Positions 1-6,013 of a stretch of 9,575 bases of DNA are shown piece by piece. The DNA is from Candidatus Brevefilum sp. (GTDB taxonomy: Bacteria; Chloroflexota; Anaerolineae; Anaerolineales; Anaerolineaceae). The position numbers and the translations under genes are program-made. A model generated the notes under the pieces. That model had not been told where the DNA came from. It searched no databases and was given only the letters and a program-made list of their open reading frames with translations. The number at the start of each line of letters is the position of its first letter. Within the stretch, counting starts at the first letter, position 1. Location of the stretch: the NCBI GenBank assembly GCA_007119455.1, contig SKPR01000013.1, positions 1-9,575 on the forward strand. The letters run 5' to 3'.

Positions 1-1
1 C

Positions 2-145
2 AGTGAAGCAACCATCTGGGCCAAAGATACCTTCCAGGTTGACCTGACGGATGGAAGTATTGCCTATTATTACGGCAGTCCAGTGAATCTCACAGAAATT
101 CAAAACAGGGACGGCAGTGATTATATCAGTCGCGGTGATCGTTAG
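2..145 (+). CDS. C-terminal fragment of an unidentified protein
   Basis: An open frame enters from the left edge and ends at a TAG at 143-145, giving the last 47 residues of a protein. The visible part is polar, rich in Asp, Ser, Tyr and Thr, with no Cys and no membrane segment; it contains DTFQVDLTDGS and IAYYYGSPVNLTEI and ends in SRGDR. The alternating hydrophobic/polar pattern would suit a small beta-rich C-terminal domain, but I do not recognise the family. It is followed after 20 bases by a terminator-like hairpin, which supports it being a real gene end. It converges with the sensor kinase gene, whose stop is at 200. Confidence 0.55.
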   Translation, partial: SEATIWAKDTFQVDLTDGSIAYYYGSPVNLTEIQNRDGSDYISRGDR

Positions 146-165
146 TGCTTATCGCTCCTCACTAT

Positions 166-200
166 GAACGCCTGGCCTTAGAACCGGGCGTTCTTTCGTT
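166..200 (+). terminator. Intrinsic terminator of the left-edge gene
   Basis: A 10-bp stem (166-175 with 184-193, one G-T pair) closes an 8-base loop and is followed by TTTCGTT. It lies 20 bases after the TAG of the plus-strand fragment and just beyond the stop of the convergent kinase gene. The T tract is interrupted, and on the minus strand no T run follows the stem, so it probably works mainly for the plus-strand transcript. Confidence 0.55.
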
Positions 201-1387
201 CACGGGTTTGGTGGTGAAGCTTTGGGTAATGTAAATGAAAAAGTTGCCCCCTGGCCCTGTCCGGCACTCTCAACCCAGATGCGTCCCCCCTGGGCTTCAA
301 CCAGGTACCGGGCAATGGTCAATCCGATCCCGCTACCCCCGCCTTCCCGTGATCGGGATTCATCTACCCGGTAAAACCGGTCAAAAACATGATCAAGGTG
401 TTCCAGTGGAATGCCATAACCTGTATCTCTGACCAAGATTTTAACCATCTCCCCCTTATTTCTTACATTTATCGAAACCTTTCCGCCAGGAGGGGTATGC
501 TGCCGAGCATTCGTCAGGAGGTTGATCATAATTTGCTCAAACCTGTCGGCATCCGCCAGTACAACTAACGGGGTTTGAGGTGGATTATACATTAATGAAA
601 TTCTTTTTCTGGAGAAAGTAATTTCCATCATTTCGACCAGATTGGCTAACTCCGCATTAACATCCACCGGTCTCAGGTTGAAATCAGTAACCCCTTCCTG
701 AATTCGATTTAGTTCAGAAAGTTCTCTGACCAGCCTTTCCAACCGTTCAGTCTGGCGATAAATTCTTTCATAGGTGGCTTCTTCTGGGGGTAACACACCA
801 TCCTTTAAACCTTCCATTGATCCTTTTATTACCGTGAGGGGGGTACGCAATTCGTGAGCGACATTGCCGATAAATTTCTGCCGCCGATCCTCAATATCCT
901 CAAGCTGAGCCGTCATGCGGTTGAAACGATCAGCCAATTGCCCCAATTCATCCTGGCCTTCCGGGAATTCTGTGTCAACGGGTAAGCGTTCCTGGTAGTT
1001 GCCGTCAGATATTCGGTCAGCGATCCGCGCCATCTGCTGCAGCGGTCTGACAAATTGCCGGCTCATGATAGCACTCACAGCCAAAGCTGTCACGATGGCA
1101 GGTAAGATGGCGAGAAGAATCGATTCAAAGATGATACGGTTGAATATCGCGAATAAATCCATGAACAGAAGTGATCGGCTCATCATATGCCCGCGTCCGC
1201 CCATCATGGTTTCGCCATTTTCAATCCCATGCCTGGAAAACAAAGTGGCCATACTTACCAGATGATTGTCAAAAACACCAGGCAACAGCACCCGGATGAC
1301 AATTCCCAGAACGACCATACTGAGTAAGATTACGGCAAAATATGAAAAAAAGAATTTCCAGAACAGGCGTTTCTTTCCAAGAAACAT
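200..1387 (-). CDS. Sensor histidine kinase (HAMP-HisKA-HATPase)
   Basis: Membrane-bound sensor kinase of 395 aa that should autophosphorylate on His and pass the phosphate to the response regulator encoded just upstream. A first membrane helix at about 12-35 and a second at about 84-108 enclose a short extracytoplasmic loop of about 50 residues rich in Met and His (H42, M46, H53, M61, M62, H67, M68, M69). A HAMP linker follows at about 109-162, then a HisKA domain with the H-box NVAHELRTP (phospho-acceptor H178). The catalytic ATPase domain has the N-box around N289/N293, the G1 box DTGYGI (321-326), the F-box FDRFYR (335-340) and the G2 box GGGSGIGL (349-356). All catalytic boxes are intact. 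The start is backed by an AAAGGTGA Shine-Dalgarno six bases upstream that overlaps the regulator's stop codon, implying translational coupling. The stimulus cannot be read directly; the Met/His loop hints at a metal. Confidence 0.95.
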   Translation of the reverse strand: MFLGKKRLFWKFFFSYFAVILLSMVVLGIVIRVLLPGVFDNHLVSMATLFSRHGIENGETMMGGRGHMMSRSLLFMDLFAIFNRIIFESILLAILPAIVTALAVSAIMSRQFVRPLQQMARIADRISDGNYQERLPVDTEFPEGQDELGQLADRFNRMTAQLEDIEDRRQKFIGNVAHELRTPLTVIKGSMEGLKDGVLPPEEATYERIYRQTERLERLVRELSELNRIQEGVTDFNLRPVDVNAELANLVEMMEITFSRKRISLMYNPPQTPLVVLADADRFEQIMINLLTNARQHTPPGGKVSINVRNKGEMVKILVRDTGYGIPLEHLDHVFDRFYRVDESRSREGGGSGIGLTIARYLVEAQGGRIWVESAGQGQGATFSFTLPKASPPNP

Positions 1388-1393
1388 CAGTGA

Positions 1394-1401
1394 TCACCTT
1401 T
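1394..1401 (-). promoter_or_regulatory. Kinase Shine-Dalgarno overlapping the regulator stop
   Basis: AAAGGTGA on the minus strand contains the TGA stop of the response regulator and sits six bases before the kinase ATG. Ribosomes finishing the regulator are therefore placed to start the kinase, which would couple the stoichiometry of the pair. Confidence 0.7.
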
Positions 1402-2071
1402 CATCCTCAAACCGGTAGCCCACGCTCCACACCGTACTGATGAAGCCCTCCCCGATTTTCTTGCGGATATGACCGATATGCACATCCACCACCCGGGTTT
1501 CTCCGTAAAAATCTGTTCCCCAGACATGATTCAATAATTGTTCTCTGGTCAGAACCTGGCCGGGATGATCCATCAAAGTCCTTAATAGATCAAACTCAAT
1601 GGCTGTCAGGTCCAGTTCCTCGCCCTCCAACCAGACTCTACGTGCCCCTTCATCCAGGCGGATTTTCTTAGAATTTAAAATGCGCAAACGATCTTTATCT
1701 GCTGGTCGAACCAGACGTCGCATTGCAGCATCAGCCCGCGCCACCAGTTCTCGTGGGGAAAATGGCTTGGTCAGGTAGTCATCGGCCCCCATATTTAGAC
1801 CAACCAATTTATCAACTTCTTCGGCCTTTGCCGTCAACATGATGACATAGACTTCCGATTCGCGTCGCAAATCAGACAGCACGGCCAATCCGCTCTTTTC
1901 AGGGAGCATAATATCCAGAACAATGATGTCAGGCCTGACTAACCGTGCGACTTCTAAAGCTTTACGCCCATCTGCTGCTTCAAATACCTGGTAACCCTCC
2001 TTACGTAGATAGGCTGTCACAAGCTGGCGAATATCGGCTTCATCATCGACAATGAGGATTTTCCCATCCAT
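1394..2071 (-). CDS. OmpR/PhoB-family response regulator
   Basis: Two-domain transcription factor of 225 aa, the usual length for this family. The receiver domain (about 3-118) has the acidic pair D9/D10, the phosphorylation site D53 in VLDIMLPEKSG, the switch Thr T80 and the conserved K102 in TKPFSP. The C-terminal winged-helix DNA-binding domain (about 131-223) shows the family signatures LTAIEFDLL, VLTREQLL, VWG, RVVDVHIGHIRKKI and VGYRF. It is cognate to the histidine kinase six bases downstream. The start has a modest AGGA ten bases upstream, and a 99-base gap containing a hairpin separates it from the zinc-ribbon protein gene. Likely targets include its own operon, but no binding site can be proven from this sequence alone. 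Confidence 0.95.
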   Translation of the reverse strand: MDGKILIVDDEADIRQLVTAYLRKEGYQVFEAADGRKALEVARLVRPDIIVLDIMLPEKSGLAVLSDLRRESEVYVIMLTAKAEEVDKLVGLNMGADDYLTKPFSPRELVARADAAMRRLVRPADKDRLRILNSKKIRLDEGARRVWLEGEELDLTAIEFDLLRTLMDHPGQVLTREQLLNHVWGTDFYGETRVVDVHIGHIRKKIGEGFISTVWSVGYRFEDER

Positions 2072-2122
2072 TAATTCGTGTCCTGTTTTGATACCCTGTC
2101 AATTTTTCCAATTGTACCCAAA

Positions 2123-2149
2123 CAGGGCACAGTTATGCACCGTGCCCTG
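2123..2149 (-). terminator. Hairpin between zinc-ribbon gene and regulator gene (weak terminator or processing site)
   Basis: A perfect 8-bp GC-rich stem (CAGGGCAC at 2123-2130 with its complement at 2142-2149) closes an 11-base loop, 22 bases after the stop of the zinc-ribbon membrane protein. On the minus strand only TTTGGGT follows, so termination would be weak. It may instead be a partial terminator or a 3'-end stabiliser that lets only some transcription reach the two-component genes. Confidence 0.4.
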
Positions 2150-2170
2150 CTGTTTCATGATAAAGTAATT

Positions 2171-2563
2171 TTAGCTGACAGGCGTGCCACAATGCGGACA
2201 GACCTGCCAATCCGGCTCCAAAGGTCGACCACATTCCCTGCAACGAGCCGTTATTCTCGTCTCTGAAGGTTGACCCGGTTTGTTTAATGAACGTATCAGC
2301 AGTACAACGCCGATCACGACTAAAACCAGGAACCCCAAAATCAAACCCAATATCAAAACCCAAGCAATCATCCCCATCATAGGCATCCCCCACCGCATCC
2401 CCGGTCCATGATGATGCCAATATCCGTTATTCCAAACACGTGAGCCCTCCATCCAATAATATGGCACCTGCCTGATTCGCAAGATACCGATTCCGAATAA
2501 AGTAATTGTACCCAATAAAATGACAGCCAATATCCCGGCAATCCAGGGCCAAAGTTTCTTCAT
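2171..2563 (-). CDS. Two-pass membrane protein with C-terminal zinc ribbon
   Basis: A 130-aa hypothetical membrane protein. A first hydrophobic helix lies at about 7-29 and a second at about 64-91. The roughly 35-residue loop between them is rich in Trp, Tyr, His, Met and Gly (YYWMEG, YWHHHGPGMRWGMPMMG) and would be outside the cytoplasmic membrane. After a short linker comes a zinc-ribbon-like knuckle pair with C108-x2-C111 and C122-x2-C125 (CRECG and CPHCG), predicted to be cytoplasmic and to bind one zinc structurally. A good Shine-Dalgarno (AAAGGAA, seven bases from the ATG) supports the start. It lies 21 bases after the secreted-protein gene and upstream of a two-component pair, so it is probably an accessory, target or sensor partner of that pair. 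Exact function unknown. Confidence 0.8.
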   Translation of the reverse strand: MKKLWPWIAGILAVILLGTITLFGIGILRIRQVPYYWMEGSRVWNNGYWHHHGPGMRWGMPMMGMIAWVLILGLILGFLVLVVIGVVLLIRSLNKPGQPSETRITARCRECGRPLEPDWQVCPHCGTPVS

Positions 2564-2584
2564 AGAACACTTCCTTTCTGAATA

Positions 2585-3130
2585 TTACCAGCGACGCCCA
2601 CGCCCCCTGCTCTGGCGGTTGTGCACCAGAAAATCGCCGTCTTCATGACGGGGGCAACCAGGGAAACCTTCCTCATAGCGCATTCCTCCCCTATGATTAA
2701 GCATCCACGCTGCCTGTTCTTCGGTCAGCCAGCCCGCTTCTACGACTCTATCTAAATAGTCCTCACGAACGGATTGGTGTAATTCAAAATACTCAGTTTC
2801 ACTCAGGCCAGCTTCAAGAGCTATCTCATACAGATGTTTGCCCTCAAACAACAACTCATTCAGATCATCAACGCTGAGCTCTATTTCTTCAGCGAGGGCC
2901 TCTTTCATTGCCGACCTCATCGGATGTGAGTCATCACCCACAACACCTCGCCGGTGGTGCCAACCAAATCCTGGTCCCCACCAATCATTCTCGCTGTCGT
3001 CAGTTTCATTGATTGAATCGTTTTGCGGAATGCCATGATTCAATGTACGGGCCAATACGACACCTGTTGTCAAGATTAATAAGATTGCTGCAGCCAATGC
3101 TGCAATGCCCATTATTTTATGTGCCTTCAT
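2585..3130 (-). CDS. Secreted or membrane-anchored small helical protein (DUF2680/YckD-like)
   Basis: A 181-aa protein with a hydrophobic N-terminal segment at about 7-27 that can serve as signal peptide or anchor. An acidic, Trp/His-containing stretch follows (about 42-70: WWGPGFGWHHRRG, then DDSHPM). Residues about 74-149 form an alpha-helical region with the cadence of DUF2680/YckD-like proteins: LSVDDLNELLFEGK, YEIALEAGLSETEYFEL, AGWLTEEQAAWML. The tail is Gly/Arg-rich and holds one Cys (C159). The family assignment rests on pattern only. It is the first gene of the four-gene unit, with an AGGTGA Shine-Dalgarno very close to the ATG. In such operons proteins of this type are often the most strongly induced product, but the function is not known. 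Confidence 0.75.
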   Translation of the reverse strand: MKAHKIMGIAALAAAILLILTTGVVLARTLNHGIPQNDSINETDDSENDWWGPGFGWHHRRGVVGDDSHPMRSAMKEALAEEIELSVDDLNELLFEGKHLYEIALEAGLSETEYFELHQSVREDYLDRVVEAGWLTEEQAAWMLNHRGGMRYEEGFPGCPRHEDGDFLVHNRQSRGRGRRW

Positions 3131-3168
3131 GTTATCACCTCACTATTAATATTTTGTTTGATGATCTA

Positions 3169-3200
3169 TTTATAGCGTGTAAATATGAAGAAATTGTAAA
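3169..3200 (-). promoter_or_regulatory. Candidate promoter/operator of the two-component operon
   Basis: On the minus strand, TTTACA occurs twice with a 17-base period (3195-3200 and 3178-3183) and is followed by TATAAA (3169-3174), about 40 bases before the first gene. The upstream TTTACA resembles a -35 box, but its 20-base distance to TATAAA is long. The repeated hexamer could instead be a binding site for the OmpR-type regulator. Suggestive only. Confidence 0.3.
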
Positions 3201-3277
3201 ACCCCCATGAAGAACCATCAAAGATTGCCCCCAAAAATCAACTTGGCAAAATATTGGCAGTAAAAGACTTAAACGCG

Positions 3278-3317
3278 CACCAGCGGATGATTGTCTGGAT
3301 CATCCGCTGGTGTTTTT
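3278..3317 (+). terminator. Strong orphan intrinsic terminator
   Basis: A perfect 14-bp stem (3278-3291 with 3299-3312) closes a 7-base loop and is followed at once by five T residues: a textbook Rho-independent terminator on the plus strand. No plus-strand gene ends in the preceding 150 bases; the neighbouring gene on that side runs the other way. On the minus strand no T run follows the stem. It could end a small RNA, be left over from a lost gene, or shield the peptidase gene from incoming transcription. Confidence 0.8.
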
Positions 3318-3404
3318 CGGAAGGAGCCTCTAAACCAAAAGGAGAGAAAAGATAGTAAAACACTCTGTCTTGTTATTGGAGTGCTTCCAACAACGTGATA
3401 ATAG

Positions 3405-3410
3405 TATAAT
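3405..3410 (+). promoter_or_regulatory. Candidate -10 element of the peptidase gene
   Basis: A perfect TATAAT lies 81 bases before the chosen peptidase start and downstream of the orphan terminator. No good -35 hexamer is seen at 16-18 bases, so the assignment is tentative. Confidence 0.35.
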
Positions 3411-3476
3411 TGATCAGCTATTCTTTTAGCTTAATAACATGTTAAGGGTTCAACAGCATCCCATTAATGAATCATA

Positions 3477-3482
3477 TGAGGA
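3477..3482 (+). promoter_or_regulatory. Shine-Dalgarno deciding the peptidase start
   Basis: TGAGGA sits eight bases before the ATG at 3491. The two in-frame ATGs further upstream (3467, 3476) have no well-spaced purine-rich site, so 3491 is preferred. Confidence 0.55.
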
Positions 3483-3490
3483 ATAAGACC

Positions 3491-4678
3491 ATGACTGATC
3501 ACTACGAAACAATCCAACAAAAACTGATCGCACACATTCGCGCCCTGGCAGAAGACATCGGGCCGCGCGGCCCCACCCTACCAGAAGAGCAGCAGGCGGC
3601 TCAGTATGCTTATGATCAGCTTAAAGCGCAGGGTTATCAGCCAAAAACCGAAACCTTCAAAAGTGCGACTTCCATTTATCACCCCCACATGATCACAGCC
3701 CTCTTACTGCTGATCGCTTTCCTGATTTATCCCCTGGGCGGGCGGATAACGGCTGCCATCGCAGCAGGGTTGAGCCTACTGGCCCTGGTATCAGACATCC
3801 TCGAATTGGGCTTCATCAATAACCCGCTGCGGATGGTCATCCCTAAAGGTACAAGCCAGAATGTGCTGGCCACCCTTGATCCCGAAGATGAACACCGTCA
3901 GGACCTGATCCTGGTCGGCCACCTGGATTCCCATCAAACCGGGATTATTTTTTCAAGCAATAAATGGGTGGCCTTTTTCCAGGCTTTCACCACAATCGGT
4001 TTTGTAACCTTCAGTGCCCAGGTCGTCTTTTTCATGATTGGCATTGTGACCCAGTGGGGCTGGCTGTGGTACGCCAGCATCCCCAGCGCGGTTTCCGCCG
4101 TGATCCTGTTCGCCATTTGCTGGGAAGCCAACCGGGCGCCCTTCAGCCCGGGGGCTAACGACAATGCCAGCGCAGTGGCCATGGTGCTCACACTGGCAGA
4201 AACCCTTAAAAACCAGCCGCTTCAGCATACCCGAATCTGGTTTGTGCTGACGGGGTGCGAAGAAGTTCAACACTACGGCATGATCGACTTTCTCAATCGC
4301 CATAAAAACGCGTTCGTCAACCCGAAAGTTCTGGTATTTGAAATGGTTGGTGTGGCCGGCCCAGCCTGGGAGACCAAGGAGGGTATCATCGTGCCCTTCA
4401 AGCCTGATCAGGGATTGGTTCAGATTGTTGAAAATATTGCAAAGGCGCACCCGGATTTGGGCGCCTACCCCAGCTTTATCAATGGTGGCAACAGCGAAAT
4501 GGCCGATGCTCGCCGGGCGGGCCTGCCCGCTATTTGCTTCTTTGGTCTGACCCCCGAAGGACAGGCACCCTTTTGGCACCAAACTGCAGACACAGCTGAT
4601 AAAATCGACCCGGATGTGATTGGGCGAACTTATGCTTTTACCAGAAATTTCATCAGCCTGATTGATCAACAATCATAA
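3491..4678 (+). CDS. M28-family zinc metallopeptidase with embedded membrane helices
   Basis: Predicted membrane-associated aminopeptidase-like enzyme of 395 aa (403 if started at 3467). The metal and catalytic motifs of family M28 are in order: GHLDSH (H144, D146), GANDNAS (bridging D224), GCEE (catalytic E257, ligand E258), VFEMVG (E284 where Asp is the usual ligand) and FWHQTADT (H363). It opens with an amphipathic helical part (about 1-60) carrying EDIGPRGP and ending near FKSAT. Hydrophobic helices are predicted at about 67-82, 86-105, 161-186 and 191-210; the last two fall between the HxD motif and the bridging Asp, so a membrane hairpin seems to be inserted into the peptidase fold. Substrate unknown; N-terminal amino acids of peptides are the family norm. 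It stands alone between a candidate promoter and a bidirectional terminator. Confidence 0.88.
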   Translation: MTDHYETIQQKLIAHIRALAEDIGPRGPTLPEEQQAAQYAYDQLKAQGYQPKTETFKSATSIYHPHMITALLLLIAFLIYPLGGRITAAIAAGLSLLALVSDILELGFINNPLRMVIPKGTSQNVLATLDPEDEHRQDLILVGHLDSHQTGIIFSSNKWVAFFQAFTTIGFVTFSAQVVFFMIGIVTQWGWLWYASIPSAVSAVILFAICWEANRAPFSPGANDNASAVAMVLTLAETLKNQPLQHTRIWFVLTGCEEVQHYGMIDFLNRHKNAFVNPKVLVFEMVGVAGPAWETKEGIIVPFKPDQGLVQIVENIAKAHPDLGAYPSFINGGNSEMADARRAGLPAICFFGLTPEGQAPFWHQTADTADKIDPDVIGRTYAFTRNFISLIDQQS

Positions 4679-4702
4679 ATAGCATACTCGTAACCGATAA
4701 AT

Positions 4703-4739
4703 AAAAAAAACCTCCCAATAAAATCCAGGAGGAGTTTTT
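4703..4739. terminator. Bidirectional terminator between convergent genes
   Basis: A run of eight A (4703-4710), then CCTCC (4711-4715), a 12-base AT-rich loop, GGAGG (4728-4732) and five T (4735-4739). The GC core is short, but A and T tracts flank it on both sides, so it can end transcripts from either direction. It sits 24 bases after the peptidase stop and 11 bases from the dehydrogenase stop. Confidence 0.65.
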
Positions 4740-4750
4740 ACTGTTCAAAT

Positions 4751-5911
4751 TCACCGGCTCATACGCAAGATTTCGGCTGCCTGAACTGGCCCGATATCAT
4801 TGTGCTCTCCAAAGCTGGCATCTCGTTCAGCAAAGCGTGTCTTGACCTTCTCGGCCGCATCATCGGGGTCAATATCATAGTCGACCAAACGAGTTGGCAT
4901 ATCGTTTTGGTGGAAAAATTCGCACATGTTATCCAGCCCGGCGAGTATCAGATTTTCGCCTTCACCGGATAAGCCCCACACACGCCTTGCATACTGCTCA
5001 AGTTTATCCGCTTTCCCCGCTTGCTGGTATTTCAGCAAGTGCGGCAAGACAACGGCCAATGATTCGGCATGCGCCAGGCCATAAAGCGCGGTTAATTCAT
5101 GGCCGATCATGTGCGTGGCCCAATCGGAGGGAACACCTTTACCGATCAGTGAGTTGAGGGCATTAGTTGCCGACCACATCAAATTAGCCCGAGCCTTATA
5201 ATTCGGCTGTGTGTCCAGGGATGCTCTTCCGATTTCCTGCAAGGTCAGCAGAATCCCCTCAGCCTGCCGATCCTGAAGCCTGGCGCCAACCGGGTAGGTG
5301 GCATATTGTTCCATCACGTGCACATAAGCATCAACAATTCCATTACGCACCTGCGATTCGGGCAGAGAATAGGTTGCGGTAGGATCGAGGATCGAAAAGA
5401 CCGGGAACATGGCTTCACTTCGCCAGGCGAATTTCTCTTGAGTCGCCCGCCGTGAAATAACCGAGGTACCATTCATCTCTGAACCGGTGGCCGGCAAGGT
5501 CAAGACCGTCGCCAGTGGGAGAGGCTCTCCCATCTTAACTTTGACTTTTTCCTTGACAATATCCCAGGGTTCACCACCCTGGTAAGGAATGCCAGCCGCG
5601 ACCAGTTTTGCACCATCGATCACCGATCCACCCCCCACTGCCAAAATCATTCCGACATTTTTCTCACGGCCCAGATCAATCGCTTCAGTCAGGGTGTCGT
5701 AGTCAGGGTTAGGTTCAATCCCACCAAACTCATAAACTTTCCAATCTGAAAGGGCATCCAGCACCTGGTCATAAACACCATTGCGTTTGATTGAACCGCC
5801 ACCATAACACAGTAAGACAGACACATCCGGCGGCATATACTTGTTGAGTTTGCTGATGGTTCCATCCCCAAAAATAATCCGCGTGGGTGCATAAAATTCG
5901 AAGTTTTCCAT
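4751..5911 (-). CDS. yqhD: YqhD-type iron-containing alcohol/aldehyde dehydrogenase, NADPH-dependent
   Basis: Cytoplasmic group III (metal-dependent) alcohol dehydrogenase of 386 aa, close in length and in order of motifs to E. coli YqhD, which reduces a range of aldehydes with NADPH. Numbering here is from the extra Met at 5920, so subtract 3 for the chosen start. The opening FYAPTRIIFGDG, the YGGGS segment (39-43, cofactor side), EFGGIEPNP (64-72), AVGGGSVIDG (94-103) and LPATGSEMN (142-150) are family hallmarks. The metal-binding set is complete: D197 and H201 in VDAYVH, H270 in WATH and H284 in GLAHAES. The ATG at 5911 is preferred because AAAGGA lies nine bases upstream and the product then aligns with the YqhD start; for the ATG at 5920 that site would abut the codon. 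It has its own promoter, so it need not be co-transcribed with pxpA. Likely role: detoxification of reactive aldehydes or fermentative alcohol formation. Confidence 0.93.
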   Translation of the reverse strand: MENFEFYAPTRIIFGDGTISKLNKYMPPDVSVLLCYGGGSIKRNGVYDQVLDALSDWKVYEFGGIEPNPDYDTLTEAIDLGREKNVGMILAVGGGSVIDGAKLVAAGIPYQGGEPWDIVKEKVKVKMGEPLPLATVLTLPATGSEMNGTSVISRRATQEKFAWRSEAMFPVFSILDPTATYSLPESQVRNGIVDAYVHVMEQYATYPVGARLQDRQAEGILLTLQEIGRASLDTQPNYKARANLMWSATNALNSLIGKGVPSDWATHMIGHELTALYGLAHAESLAVVLPHLLKYQQAGKADKLEQYARRVWGLSGEGENLILAGLDNMCEFFHQNDMPTRLVDYDIDPDDAAEKVKTRFAERDASFGEHNDIGPVQAAEILRMSR

Positions 5912-5920
5912 AGGGTACAT

Positions 5921-5926
5921 TCCTTT
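5921..5926 (-). promoter_or_regulatory. Shine-Dalgarno deciding the dehydrogenase start
   Basis: AAAGGA on the minus strand is nine bases before the ATG at 5911 but directly touches the in-frame ATG at 5920, so the downstream ATG is the likely start. Confidence 0.6.
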
Positions 5927-5950
5927 TTTCCGTTTGTTGACGCGGCAATA

Positions 5951-5978
5951 ATTATAGCCGATACCATAAGTGTGTCGA
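5951..5978 (-). promoter_or_regulatory. Sigma70-type promoter of the dehydrogenase gene
   Basis: On the minus strand TCGACA (5973-5978, five of six bases of the -35 consensus) is followed after 16 bases by a perfect TATAAT (5951-5956). The expected start of transcription leaves a short leader of about 30 bases before the ATG at 5911. It lies in the 102-base gap after pxpA, where no terminator is visible. Confidence 0.6.
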
Positions 5979-6013
5979 TGGAGACATACCTACAAACTAA
6001 ATCTGTTTCATTA

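Larger units (their letters stand above)
3131..3490. other. 360-base intergenic region between divergent genes
   Basis: No convincing gene is visible here. From left to right it holds the AT-rich leader and candidate promoter of the two-component operon (minus strand), a strong plus-strand terminator hairpin with no identifiable gene in front of it, two purine-rich Shine-Dalgarno-like stretches not followed by an ATG (about 3319-3327 and 3339-3348), and a TATAAT element followed by the leader of the peptidase gene. Confidence 0.6.

Noticed and set aside
2133..2420. A 95-codon minus-strand frame over the zinc-ribbon gene
   Set aside because: It is a shifted frame of the 130-aa membrane protein, which has a proper Shine-Dalgarno, two clear helices and four correctly spaced Cys.
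3319..3466. A possible small gene after the Shine-Dalgarno-like purine tracts near 3320 and 3340
   Set aside because: No ATG or GTG at proper spacing follows either tract, and the TTG-started frame near 3370 gives only about 20 codons with no supporting site.
3953..4672. A 239-codon open frame antisense to the M28 peptidase gene
   Set aside because: The opposite strand encodes an intact peptidase with all metal motifs in order; the antisense frame has no recognisable domain and arises from the codon bias of the real gene.
3491..4678. M28 protein as a glutaminyl cyclase feeding pyroglutamate to the nearby PxpABC
   Set aside because: The protein keeps the full two-metal peptidase set including HxD, whereas glutaminyl cyclases of this fold bind one zinc. 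The gene is also on the opposite strand, beyond a bidirectional terminator.
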